A stretch of 64,000 nucleotides of DNA from Kutzneria buriramensis (GTDB taxonomy: Bacteria; Actinomycetota; Actinomycetes; Mycobacteriales; Pseudonocardiaceae). Below the pieces are notes generated by a model. That model saw only the letters and a program-made list of their open reading frames with translations. It ran no database searches and was not told where the DNA came from. This document shows positions 16,441 through 59,838 of the stretch, piece by piece. Each line of letters opens with the position of its first letter. Position 1 is the stretch's first letter. The translations under genes and the position numbers were made by a program. The stretch covers positions 62,001 to 126,000 of the forward strand of contig NZ_CP144375.1 in NCBI RefSeq assembly GCF_043575855.1, written 5' to 3'.

Positions 16441-17764
16441 CGGGTGGGCTCCTTGACTCGATCGGTGGCGGGAAACGCGCGCATGGTGGGGCTGACCGTG
16501 ACGACCACGGTGATCAGGGCGATGCCGGCGGCGCACAGCAGGATCGCGTCGGCGCCGCCGAACTGCTGCACGAGCACGCCGCCGAAGGCCGGGCCGGTGG
16601 CGGCGGATGCGCCGGCGATCACGGCCATCACGCCGGTCATCCGGCCGCGCAGGCGATCCGGCGTGAGCAGCAGCTGCGACGTGCTGATGGTGGTGTTCGC
16701 GGTCGGCGGCAGCAGGGCCATCGCGGCGAACAGCAGGCCGAGCAGGTAGCCGTTGTCGATGAAGACGGCGAGCGGTGTCAGTCCCGCGAGCACCCAGAAC
16801 ACGCCGGCGATGGACAGGTACGGGCTGAGCATCCGTTGCAGCGTCGGGGCGAGCAGCGCTCCGAGCAGGCCACCGACGCCGAGCATCGCCGCCATGATGC
16901 CGATCTCGCCGGACGGGACGCCGCGTTCCTTGGCCAGCACCACGAGGATCACGTAGTAGGCGGAGAAGAAGAAGTTCAGGCTGACCGCGCAGGCGACGGT
17001 GGCGCGGACGTGCCGCTGGCTCCACACCCAGCGCAGGCCCTCGACCATTTCGCTGATGAGATGCCCGCTCTCGTGCTGTTCCGGGCGTTTGTACGGCACC
17101 CGCACGAACAGCAGGGCACCGAAGCTGATCGCGTGCGTGACCACCTCGACCGCGAACGGCACCGCCCGACCGATCGCGTAGAGGAAACCGCCGACGGCAG
17201 TCCCGGTGAGCTGCCCCAACGCCCCACGCGCCGAGTTCATCGCCACGGCCGTGGGCAGTTGTTCCTGCGTCACGATCTGCGCCACCGCGGCGTTTTCCGC
17301 CGGCAGGAACAGCGCCCGGCACACGCCCATCGTCGCCGCGACCAGGATCATGTGCGGCACCGTCGGCGTGTTCAGCCACAACGCGATGACGAGGCTGGCG
17401 ACCGCGATGCCCTGTGCCGCCTCGCAACACAGCATCACGACCTTGCGGTTCCAGCGGTCGACGAGCGCTCCGGCGGGCAGGCCCGCGATCAGCTGGGCCG
17501 CCGCGTCCACGCCCAGCACGAAACCGGAGACGGCGGGCGAGCCGGTGACCGCCAGGACGAGCAGTGGGAAGGCGATCATCGAGCCACTGAAGCCGGCGGT
17601 GGAGAGAGCTTGGCCCGCCCAGAGCAGACGGTAGGAACGGCTCATCGCCGGACGCCGGCGCTTGGGTGCGGCATCGGGGTCACTCGCAGCGGTCGCCCGC
17701 GGCCCGGACGCTGTCGCCTGCGGGTCGGTGGCGTTCGGCTGCGTCCGTGTCGGGTCGCGGCGGT

Positions 17765-17768
<4 letters not shown>
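16437..17768 (-). CDS. MFS exporter of the NRPS operon
   Basis: 443 aa major-facilitator transporter (EntS/MFS_3-like group) with about 12 membrane spans. A ~40-residue hydrophilic N-terminus (Pro, Thr, Arg-rich) precedes RSYRLLWAGQALSTAGFSGSMIAFPLLVLAVTG. The signature loop between spans 2 and 3 is AGALVDRWNRKVVMLCCE. The ATG at 17768 overlaps the stop of NRPS-B (ATGA) and the stop overlaps the P450 start, so the three genes are translationally linked. Likely role: export of, and self-protection from, the cyclic peptide. Confidence 0.9.
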
Positions 17769-36091
<18,323 letters not shown>

Positions 36092-36114
36092 GATGTCCGT
36101 TTCTCTAGTCTCGG

Positions 36115-37365
36115 TCAGCGGCGGGCGGCGACACGGCCGCCGGTCTGCAGGCCGTGGATCCGGCCGGTCGACGGGTCGCGCAGGAAGCGGCCGCCCAGCA
36201 CGCGCCGGCCGGATTCCGGCTCCAGCACGGAGAACGCCCAGTCGCGGTGCACCGTCAGCTCCGGGTACAGCTCGCCGCCGACGCGCAGCACGCCGTCGCC
36301 GGCGTCGACGAAGTACTCCATGTCGCCGTTGGCGTAGCTGCCGGTCAGCCCCGCCGGCATCGGCATCTCGTCGTGCCGCTGCGACAGGTCGTAGTCGGCC
36401 ACGTCCAGGCCGAGTTCGCGGAGCCGGCCGACGAGATCCACCCACAGCGCCGCGCCGGACACGGCGTTGGTGGTCAGGGCCACCACCTGGCCGCCGGTCG
36501 GGTTGATGCGCAGGTGGCAGGAGGTGCCGTCGGCGGTGCCGTCGTGGCCGACCCAGCCGTCGAACACCGCGAGGCCCAGTCCCCAGCCGTTGGCCAGTCC
36601 AAAAGGGACGACGCCGGGCACCTGGCGGCGCATGGTGCGCAGCAGCTGCGGCGACAGCGGGCCGTCACCGGTGACGTGCATCAGCCCGAAGGTGACCAGG
36701 TCCTCGGCGCTCAGCGCCAGCGCACCGGCGCCGGCCTCGACCTCCGACAACGTCTGATCCACCGGCACGCCGCGACGAGCGTGGCCGGTCACGAAGGTGT
36801 CGGTGGACCGCTTGCCGCCCGGCTCGACCGTGAACGCCGGCTCGATGCCCAGCGGCGTCAGCAGGAGGGCCTCGACGGCCTCCCACCAGTCCATGCCGGT
36901 GATCTCCTCCACGAGCCGCGACAGCAGCACGTAGCCGACGTTGGAGTAGGAGAACCCCACGCCGGGGCGCAGCACCAGCTCCGCGTCCCGGCAGGCGCGT
37001 AAGTACTGGCGCGTCGAGGAGTTCTCGCCGGCCACGGCGGCCGGCAGGCCGCTGGTGTGGCTGAGCAGCTGCCGCACGGTCAGCTCGCCCACCCGCGGCC
37101 CCAGGTCCCCCAGGTGCTCGGCGAGCCGGTCCTCCAGGTCGAGATCGCCGTCCGCGACCAGCAGCATCGCCAACGTCGCGGTGAACGGCTTGGTGATCGA
37201 TCCGATCGGATACTTGCCGGCGGCGCCGACGGTGATCGTCTCGCCGCCGGTGTGCACCGACAGCTGCGCCGCCGGCACCCCGTGGCGGTCGACCAGTCCC
37301 GACAGGGTGTGTTCGAGGCTGGTCTTGTCCACAACGGACCGGATCGTCGCGGCGGACGAGGTCAC
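36115..37365 (-). CDS. Stand-alone serine hydrolase of PBP/class-C fold, probable trans-acting peptide cyclase (PBP-type thioesterase)
   Basis: 416 aa, GTG start at 37365 behind GGGGAGGG. No signal peptide, so it acts in the cytoplasm, unlike secreted beta-lactamases. Serine-protease-like triad motifs of the class-C/PBP family are present: Ser56-Ile-Thr-Lys59 (SxxK), Tyr140-Ser-Asn142 (YxN) and His274-Asp-Gly276 in place of KTG. The last ~90 residues form a small beta-rich domain (GSYANGDMEYFVDAGDG onward), as in SurE-type enzymes. It lies between MbtH and the second NRPS in the operon. NRPS-B has no thioesterase and ends in E, the setting in which SurE/WolJ/Ulm16-type enzymes cyclise a peptide bearing a C-terminal D-residue. 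Alternative: a self-resistance esterase or D-peptidase. The enzyme fold is certain; the cyclase role is inferred from context. Confidence 0.8.
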   Translation of the reverse strand: MTSSAATIRSVVDKTSLEHTLSGLVDRHGVPAAQLSVHTGGETITVGAAGKYPIGSITKPFTATLAMLLVADGDLDLEDRLAEHLGDLGPRVGELTVRQLLSHTSGLPAAVAGENSSTRQYLRACRDAELVLRPGVGFSYSNVGYVLLSRLVEEITGMDWWEAVEALLLTPLGIEPAFTVEPGGKRSTDTFVTGHARRGVPVDQTLSEVEAGAGALALSAEDLVTFGLMHVTGDGPLSPQLLRTMRRQVPGVVPFGLANGWGLGLAVFDGWVGHDGTADGTSCHLRINPTGGQVVALTTNAVSGAALWVDLVGRLRELGLDVADYDLSQRHDEMPMPAGLTGSYANGDMEYFVDAGDGVLRVGGELYPELTVHRDWAFSVLEPESGRRVLGGRFLRDPSTGRIHGLQTGGRVAARR

Positions 37366-37396
37366 GGCGTCCCTCCCCAGGAATTAGTTTTGATCT

Positions 37397-37408
37397 TCAC
37401 TGAAGTGA
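37397..37408. promoter_or_regulatory. Short inverted repeat in the AT-rich spacer between MbtH and cyclase genes
   Basis: TCACT-GA-AGTGA in the 56-base spacer, which is markedly AT-richer than the flanking coding DNA. It might form a weak attenuator or an internal promoter/operator inside the operon. Not a convincing terminator. Confidence 0.25.
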
Positions 37409-37421
37409 TAGTGCTATTGGT

Positions 37422-37622
37422 TCAGTGGTTCGCGGCCATCCACTCCCGCAGGCTGCGCGGCCTCATGTCGGTCCACACCTGGTCGACGTGGTCCATGCAC
37501 TCCTGCTTGCCACCCTGGAAACCGGTCGGCCGCCAGCCGGCCGGCACCTCGTTGGCCAGCGGCCACAGCGAGTACTGCTCCTCGTCGTTGACCAGCACCT
37601 GGTAGTCGATGTCGTCGCGCAT
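37422..37622 (-). CDS. MbtH-like protein
   Basis: 66 aa, ATG start behind AGAGGA. All family hallmarks are present: NDEEQYSLWPLANEVPAGW, then GGKQECMDHVDQVWTDMRP and a C-terminal SLREW. MbtH-like proteins bind adenylation domains and are often needed for their solubility or activity. It sits 24 bases after NRPS-A and 56 bases before the cyclase gene, so it is part of the operon and presumably serves several of the ten A domains. Confidence 0.97.
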   Translation of the reverse strand: MRDDIDYQVLVNDEEQYSLWPLANEVPAGWRPTGFQGGKQECMDHVDQVWTDMRPRSLREWMAANH

Positions 37623-37646
37623 TGCTTCCTCTCAGATTTCCGCTGT

Positions 37647-54935
<17,289 letters not shown>

Positions 54936-55284
54936 CGATCAGGGCACCTTTCAGGCACGGGGCATCGCCAGAACCGGTCACGGCACTGGTCAGTCCGAGC
55001 GGTGGGAAGGGCGCGCCGACACGACGCGTTGCCTGCCCGGAGGGTGAGGTCAATTCACGGCCGCGCGCCGACACCGCCCCGGAGTCCCGTTCGCGCGCAC
55101 GTCATCGCTACGGCGATTCCCCTGCGCCGGCGTGCCGCGAAATGGACAACCGGGTCCCGTCGTCACCGGACCGCGATCGATGAACTCGACAGTTGGGGCC
55201 ACCACAACCATCGAGATCCGTAGGCAACGGTGCCCAACGGATCCCGCCAATTCTACCGCCGAATGGAGTATCCCGAGGGGTTTA

Positions 55285-55300
55285 GTTCCGAGCCCGGAAC
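55285..55300. promoter_or_regulatory. Inverted repeat GTTCCG-AGCC-CGGAAC
   Basis: Perfect 6-base inverted repeat with a 4-base spacer, about 350 bases upstream of NRPS-A. Candidate operator or small hairpin in the leader. Confidence 0.35.
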
Positions 55301-55528
55301 ACGCACGTGGGAACTCCATCGGAATGGCCGAACTTCACTCACCCGTGGAAAGTTGCTCCGTCGGGGTGGTTTAACTCGCACAAGACCGACCCGAGTGAGT
55401 CTTTCGCCCCGCGCCGACCTGGTCCATAACCCGCTTGAGGTAACCCGATCAGGGTTTCGCTCACGGAACGCGACCTGTCCAGACCCCTAGTTCAAGGTCA
55501 GACAGCTTGACACCAGGTAAATCCTACC

Positions 55529-55550
55529 CTTCCTACCCATCGGTAGGAAG
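55529..55550. promoter_or_regulatory. Inverted repeat CTTCCTACC-CATC-GGTAGGAAG
   Basis: Perfect 9-base inverted repeat with a 4-base spacer, the strongest symmetric element in the control region. There is no T-tract, so an operator is more likely than a terminator. It borders a CATACT box on the minus strand, which suggests control of the NRPS operon. Confidence 0.5.
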
Positions 55551-55659
55551 TATGCACGTGCAGCAAGTCACGAACACCCCCGTTACAGTGACGCGCATCG
55601 CATATCCGCGAATTTTGTAAAGGTGTAGCCACGCGCCAATCACGAACAACTCATTGCCA

Positions 55660-55674
55660 TAACGAGGGTCGTTA
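55660..55674. promoter_or_regulatory. Inverted repeat TAACGA-GGG-TCGTTA
   Basis: Perfect 6-base inverted repeat with a 3-base spacer in the AT-richer part of the control region. Its size and symmetry are typical of a dimeric repressor or activator site. Confidence 0.4.
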
Positions 55675-55948
55675 CTTGACGGCACAAGGATTCGCTCCCG
55701 TAAACGCCTTCGGACCACCCGAACGAGTTAACCCGTCGGTGAAGGCGCCGCGACTCGCGAGAAGTGTTCGGCCTCACTCACATGCCCTTCGGTCTGCGAG
55801 AACCGGTTCGAGCAGGGTGCGAGAGGCACCCGGAACGCCCTCTCCGCGGTTCTCCTACCGTTCGACGGTTTCGACATCCACCACGGACATCCTCGGTTCA
55901 CGCGGACGTTGCTCGCCGATGCCTGTCCTGCGAAAACCCGCCCACCGA

Positions 55949-56085
55949 TGACCGGCTGTGCCACCAGTCGTCCCCCGAAGACCCCGACCACCAGTCGCCC
56001 CGAGGACCCCGGCCACATCTCGCCCTCCGAGGACCCCGGCCGCCGGTCGTCGCCCCGCAGGGGGACCCGGCCACCGATCGGCCCC
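55949..56085. repeat. Imperfect tandem repeats of about 26-30 bases
   Basis: Four to five degenerate units of the form CCGAGGACCCCGGCCACCAGTCGCC are arrayed head to tail (for example 55975-56000, 56001-56026, 56027-56056, 56057-56085). They lie just upstream of the small gene at 56163. They could be regulatory iterons or a decayed coding repeat; one short plus-strand frame would encode repeating PEDPGHIS-like units but has no ribosome site. Confidence 0.5.
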
Positions 56086-56162
56086 CTCGCCGACCCGCCG
56101 TGAACCGGCCGGGCGCGCGGGCCGTGTATCCGGTCACCTCACCGCCGGGAAGGAGCCCACCG

Positions 56163-56405
56163 ATGACCAGTCCGCTGCCGCACCGCGCACTCGCCATGCT
56201 CCGAGCCGTGCAGGCCGGTCGCGCCGAGCTGACCGACAGCTGCGAGCCCGACCTCCGGGTCGACGGCCTTGCCTGCTGCGACCAGGCCATGGCCCGGGAC
56301 CTCGCCCACGCCGGCCTGCTCCGCACCGCCGGCACCGGCCCCAGAGGCGCCTGGCTCCCCGCCGTCCTCACCCCCACCGGCGAACAAGCCCTCGCCGCCG
56401 CCTGA
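56163..56405 (+). CDS. Small conserved-type protein, winged-helix-like, unknown function
   Basis: 80 aa, ATG at 56163 with an AAGGAG site 8 bases upstream. Sequence features are LRAVQAGRAELTDSCEPDLRVDGLACCDQ with three Cys in the first half, then AHAGLLRTA and VLTPTGEQAL, the latter pair resembling the end of a winged-helix domain. Proteins of this style recur in actinomycetes as small hypotheticals. Being next to the NRPS control region makes it a candidate small regulator, but this is only positional. Confidence 0.6.
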   Translation: MTSPLPHRALAMLRAVQAGRAELTDSCEPDLRVDGLACCDQAMARDLAHAGLLRTAGTGPRGAWLPAVLTPTGEQALAAA

Positions 56406-56557
56406 TTTCCCCCGCGAGTCGCGCCCACAGACACACCGAAATGCGGTTTCAGGCAGAAACGAGCCGCGAGTCGCAGTTCCGCACGAACCGACACTCGGTG
56501 TGACGGTGCTTGTGCCACTCGTCCCGCGCGGGGGTTGGACGGTCGCGGAGGGGCGGG

Positions 56558-57733
56558 TCAGTCGGCGTGGATGCCGGGGCGGTACTTGGGAACCCGCAGG
56601 TGGATCTTGGTGCCGGCGCCGACGGCGGTCTCCACGACCAGGCCGTACTCGTCGCCGTAGACCTGGCGGAGGCGTTCGTCGATGTTGCCGAGGCCGATGC
56701 CGGTCTGCTCGTCGGGCTCGCCGGCGAGGGTGCGGCGCAGGCGCTCGGGATCCATGCCGACGCCGTCGTCCTCGATGCTGATGTGCGCCTCGGCCCCGGC
56801 GTCGGCGGCCTGGATGCTGATGTGGCCGGGACCGACCTTGCCCTCCATGCCGTGCCGCACGGCGTTCTCCACCAACGGTTGCATGCACAGGAACGGCACG
56901 GCTACGGGCAGGACCTCGGGGGCGATCTGGAGGGTCACCTGGAGTCGTTCGCCGAAGCGGGCGCGTTCCAGCGACAGGTACTGGTCGATGGACCGCAGTT
57001 CCTCGGCGAGGGTGGTGTACTCGCCGTGCCGCCGGAACGAGTAGCGGGTGAACTCGGCGAAGTCGAGCAGCAGGGTTCGCGCCCGCTCGGGGTCGGTCCG
57101 CACGTAGGACGCGATGGCGGTGAGCGAGTTGAAGATGAAGTGCGGTGAGATCTGCGCCCGCAGCGCCCGAACCTCGGCCTCGATGAGTCGCTGCTTGGAC
57201 CGGTCCAGCTCGGCCAGCTCCAGCTGCCCGCCGGCCCACCGGGCGACCTCGTTGGCCGCACGGACAAGTCCGGCAGAAGCCTCGAGGGCGTAGGCGATGA
57301 GCACGCCGGCCACGCGACCGTCCACATGCAACGGAACCAGGACCGCGTAGCGCAGGAGGCATTCGGGATCGTCGCAGCTGACGCGAGTCACGTGCGAACG
57401 GCCGTGGGCGAAGGCGGGCGCGATGATCTCCAGGACGGAGTCCGAGTGTTGCTCGCCTATGCCGTCCCACGCGAGAACCCGTTCGCCGTCGGTCAAGGCC
57501 AGCGCGGGCGTGTCCAGCAGCGCACGAAGATGCGGCGCGGACCGGCGCGCGGCTTCGGGCACCAACCCGGCACGAAGAGGCGGGGCGGCGGACCAGGCGG
57601 TGTGCAGGGTGTCGTAGGTGGCGCGGTCGACGGCGTTGCCGGACTCGCGGTACAGACTCCGCAGCCGCCACAACAACGCCAGCACGGCAAGGGCCATCAC
57701 GCACAGCAGCGCCGCCAGCACAGCGGTCGTCAC
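56558..57733 (-). CDS. LytS-type sensor histidine kinase
   Basis: 391 aa. The GTG at 57733 lies in the stop of the symporter gene (GTGA). One N-terminal membrane span (residues ~4-23), a GAF-like sensing region (about 60-170, with CDDPECLL in its middle), then the His_kinase box ISPHFIFNSLTAI with phospho-His198, and a HATPase domain with LVENAVRHGMEG and DDGVGM/GIGLGNIDERL. Typical of LytS/YpdA-type kinases that pair with LytTR response regulators. It is the last gene of a four-gene operon whose first gene is such a regulator. Confidence 0.93.
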   Translation of the reverse strand: MTTAVLAALLCVMALAVLALLWRLRSLYRESGNAVDRATYDTLHTAWSAAPPLRAGLVPEAARRSAPHLRALLDTPALALTDGERVLAWDGIGEQHSDSVLEIIAPAFAHGRSHVTRVSCDDPECLLRYAVLVPLHVDGRVAGVLIAYALEASAGLVRAANEVARWAGGQLELAELDRSKQRLIEAEVRALRAQISPHFIFNSLTAIASYVRTDPERARTLLLDFAEFTRYSFRRHGEYTTLAEELRSIDQYLSLERARFGERLQVTLQIAPEVLPVAVPFLCMQPLVENAVRHGMEGKVGPGHISIQAADAGAEAHISIEDDGVGMDPERLRRTLAGEPDEQTGIGLGNIDERLRQVYGDEYGLVVETAVGAGTKIHLRVPKYRPGIHAD

Positions 57734-59457
57734 GGCGTCTCCTCCTCGGCGAGACCGAGCGCCTCCGGGGCGTGCAGCCGGACCATGGTCCGGTTCACCG
57801 ACGCCGGCACGGTCCGAGGCGTCAGCAGCGACCCGACGATCATCACGGCGAATCCCAGCGGCACGGTCCACGCCGCCGGCCGGCTGAGCAGATCGTAGAC
57901 GATCCCGGAGCCGGGCGGCACCAACAGCGTCACCAGCCCGGCGACCAGGGCGAGTCCGCCACCGGCGGCCATGCCGGCCATCGCGCCGAACGGGGTCAGC
58001 CGCCGCCACCAGATGCCCAGCAGCAACAGCGGGCAGAACGACGACGCGGCCACAGCGAACGCCAACCCCACGACGTCCGCCAGCGACATGCCGGACACCA
58101 GCAGGGCCGCCCCGAACGGCACCGCAGCGGCGAGGAACGTCGCCACCCGGAAGCCGCGAAGTCCCCGAAGCGACAGCACGTCCTGGGACAGCACACCGGC
58201 GACGGACAGCGTCAGCCCCGATGACGTCGACAGGAACGCGGCGAACGCGCCGCCGGCGACCAGGGCACCGAGCAACTCCCCGAGAGTGCCGCCGACCAGC
58301 CGTGACGGCAGCACCAGAACCACGGCGTCGGTCTGGCCGGTCAGCAGTAGTTCTGGGGTGTAGATCCGGCCGAGGGCGGCGTAGGCGGGCGGCAGGAGGT
58401 AGAAGACGCCGAGCAGGGCCAGCACGACGACGGTGGTCCGCCGAGTCTGGCGGCCGTTCGGGTTGGTGTAGAAGCGAACCACGACGTGCGGCAGGCCCAT
58501 GGTGCCGAGGAAGGTCGCGATGATCAGCGAGTACGTCACGTAGAACGGGTCGCCGTGGCCCTCGCCGCCGAGCGGCTTGGCCCACTCCGCGTTCGTGTCG
58601 GCGGGAATGCCCTTCACCTGCGGCACGGCGGAACCTGACGGGAAGTCAAGCACGGTGCCGGCGGTCACCCGGTGCGAACCGGGCGCCAGCAGCACCTGGG
58701 ATCCGGTCCGATCATGCCCGTCCACGTTGCCGTGCACGAAGACCGACACCCGTGACGGCACGTCCACGTCCACAGTGGACTGCACGGTGACGCTGGTGTC
58801 GTTGGGGAACACCGCCGGCAGCGAGCCGTCCAATGCCGGAGCGCCGGCATCGCGCCAGGCCAGCACCAGGAAGATCACCGGCACCGCCAGCGCGGTGAGC
58901 TTCAACCAGTACTGCACGGCCTGCACGAAGGTGATGCTCCGCATCCCGCCGGCCATCACGTTCACCGCGACCACCGCCGCCACCAGCAATCCGCCGAGCC
59001 AGCCCGGCGCGCCGGTCACGGTCGTCAGCGTCAACCCCGCGCCCTGCAACTGCGGCACCAGGTACAGCCAGCCGATGCCGACCGACAGCACACTGGCCAT
59101 CCGCCGCACGCGCCGCGACTCCAACCGCGCCTCGGCGAAGTCCGGCACCGTGTACGCCCCGGACCGCCGCAGCGGCGCGGCGACCAGCGCCAACAGCACG
59201 AGGTAGCCGACGGTGTAGCCGATCGGGTACCAGAGCATGTCCGGGCCGTACGCGAAGATCAGGCCGGCGACGCCGAGGAACGATGCCGCCGACAGGTACT
59301 CGCCGCCGATCGCGGACGCGTTCCACCATGGCGACACCGTCCGCGAGGCCACGTAGAAGTCGGAGGTGGTGCGGGAGATCCGGAGCCCGTAGCCGCCGAT
59401 GAGCAGCGCGGCGACCAGCACCAGCGCGACGAAGACCGCGGAGTAGGTGCTGTTCAC
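57730..59457 (-). CDS. Sodium/solute symporter, ActP-like (acetate/monocarboxylate)
   Basis: 575 aa SSS-family symporter with about 13 membrane spans. Family markers are YVASRTVSPWWNASAIGGEYLSAASFLG near the N-terminus, GGMRSITFVQAVQYWLK in the middle, and SGLTLSVAGVLSQDVL after span 9. An unusually long extracellular loop (about residues 225-290, STVDVDVPSRVSVFVHG...) interrupts the middle, as in ActP-like proteins. The upstream DUF485-type partner supports an acetate or short-chain carboxylate substrate. Start GTG at 59457, 3 bases after the stop of that partner; coupled by GTGA to the kinase gene. Confidence 0.9.
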   Translation of the reverse strand: MNSTYSAVFVALVLVAALLIGGYGLRISRTTSDFYVASRTVSPWWNASAIGGEYLSAASFLGVAGLIFAYGPDMLWYPIGYTVGYLVLLALVAAPLRRSGAYTVPDFAEARLESRRVRRMASVLSVGIGWLYLVPQLQGAGLTLTTVTGAPGWLGGLLVAAVVAVNVMAGGMRSITFVQAVQYWLKLTALAVPVIFLVLAWRDAGAPALDGSLPAVFPNDTSVTVQSTVDVDVPSRVSVFVHGNVDGHDRTGSQVLLAPGSHRVTAGTVLDFPSGSAVPQVKGIPADTNAEWAKPLGGEGHGDPFYVTYSLIIATFLGTMGLPHVVVRFYTNPNGRQTRRTTVVVLALLGVFYLLPPAYAALGRIYTPELLLTGQTDAVVLVLPSRLVGGTLGELLGALVAGGAFAAFLSTSSGLTLSVAGVLSQDVLSLRGLRGFRVATFLAAAVPFGAALLVSGMSLADVVGLAFAVAASSFCPLLLLGIWWRRLTPFGAMAGMAAGGGLALVAGLVTLLVPPGSGIVYDLLSRPAAWTVPLGFAVMIVGSLLTPRTVPASVNRTMVRLHAPEALGLAEEETP

Positions 59458-59460
59458 CGG

Positions 59461-59838
59461 TCAGGACTGCTCGACGAGGTCGGCGAACTCCCGCTCGGTG
59501 CGCTCCACCCGCCACACGTAGTAGCAGGCGGCCGCCACGACGACCGGATACACCGCCAGGCCGAGCACCAGCCACGGCAGTGGCAAGCCGAGCACCATCA
59601 CCGTCTTGGTCAGCGGCACCAGGCTGAACAGCAGCGGCAGCGCCGCCAGCGGCCCGCAGACCAGCAGCACCACCAGCACGCCGAGGCGGAACTGGGTCCG
59701 CATCAGCGACCTCATGTACAGCGCGCCGACCTCGGACTGCTCGTCGATCTCCCGCACGATCGGGTACGAGCGAGACCGGCGCGCCGCGCGGGTCCGTGGG
59801 CTGGTGACGACCACCCGTCTGGGCCGCTCGCCGTTCAC
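59461..59838 (-). CDS. DUF485-like small membrane protein
   Basis: 125 aa, GTG start overlapping the stop of the response-regulator gene (GTGA). A basic N-terminal tail (RPRRVVVTSPRTRAARRSR) is followed by two membrane spans (LGVLVVLLVCGPLAALPLLF and VLGLAVYPVVVAAACYYVW) and the ending RTEREFADLV, as in YjcH/DUF485 proteins. These are routinely encoded just upstream of ActP-type symporters and probably act as accessory subunits. Confidence 0.85.
   Translation of the reverse strand: MNGERPRRVVVTSPRTRAARRSRSYPIVREIDEQSEVGALYMRSLMRTQFRLGVLVVLLVCGPLAALPLLFSLVPLTKTVMVLGLPLPWLVLGLAVYPVVVAAACYYVWRVERTEREFADLVEQS

Larger units (their letters stand above)
54936..56162. other. Non-coding control region upstream of the NRPS operon (1.2 kb)
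   Basis: No convincing gene is seen on either strand: short open frames lack ribosome sites and protein-like composition. Base composition around 55.2-55.75 kb is clearly AT-richer than the rest of the window. It must contain the promoter of the ~40-kb operon (leftward) and that of the small gene at 56163 (rightward). It holds at least three perfect inverted repeats and a block of imperfect tandem repeats. A TTGACA at 55507-55512 on the plus strand and CATACT on the minus strand next to the 55529-55550 repeat are possible promoter elements, both weak. Confidence 0.6.

Noticed and set aside
36115..37365. Serine hydrolase as an ordinary secreted beta-lactamase
   Set aside because: No signal peptide, HDG in place of KTG, location inside the NRPS operon, and an assembly line lacking a thioesterase. 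Kept only as a low-probability alternative.
55949..56085. CRISPR array
   Set aside because: Units are degenerate and contiguous with no unique spacers, and no cas genes are present.
55764..56405. A 213-residue gene extending the small protein upstream through the tandem repeats
   Set aside because: The added part is Arg/Pro/His-rich with no ribosome site, whereas ATG 56163 has AAGGAG at proper spacing and opens the recognisable protein.
57734..58585. N-terminal extension of the LytS kinase to 675 residues
   Set aside because: The extra 284 residues are antisense-like frame-shifted reading of the symporter gene. The GTG at 57733 overlapping the symporter stop gives a normal membrane span and kinase.
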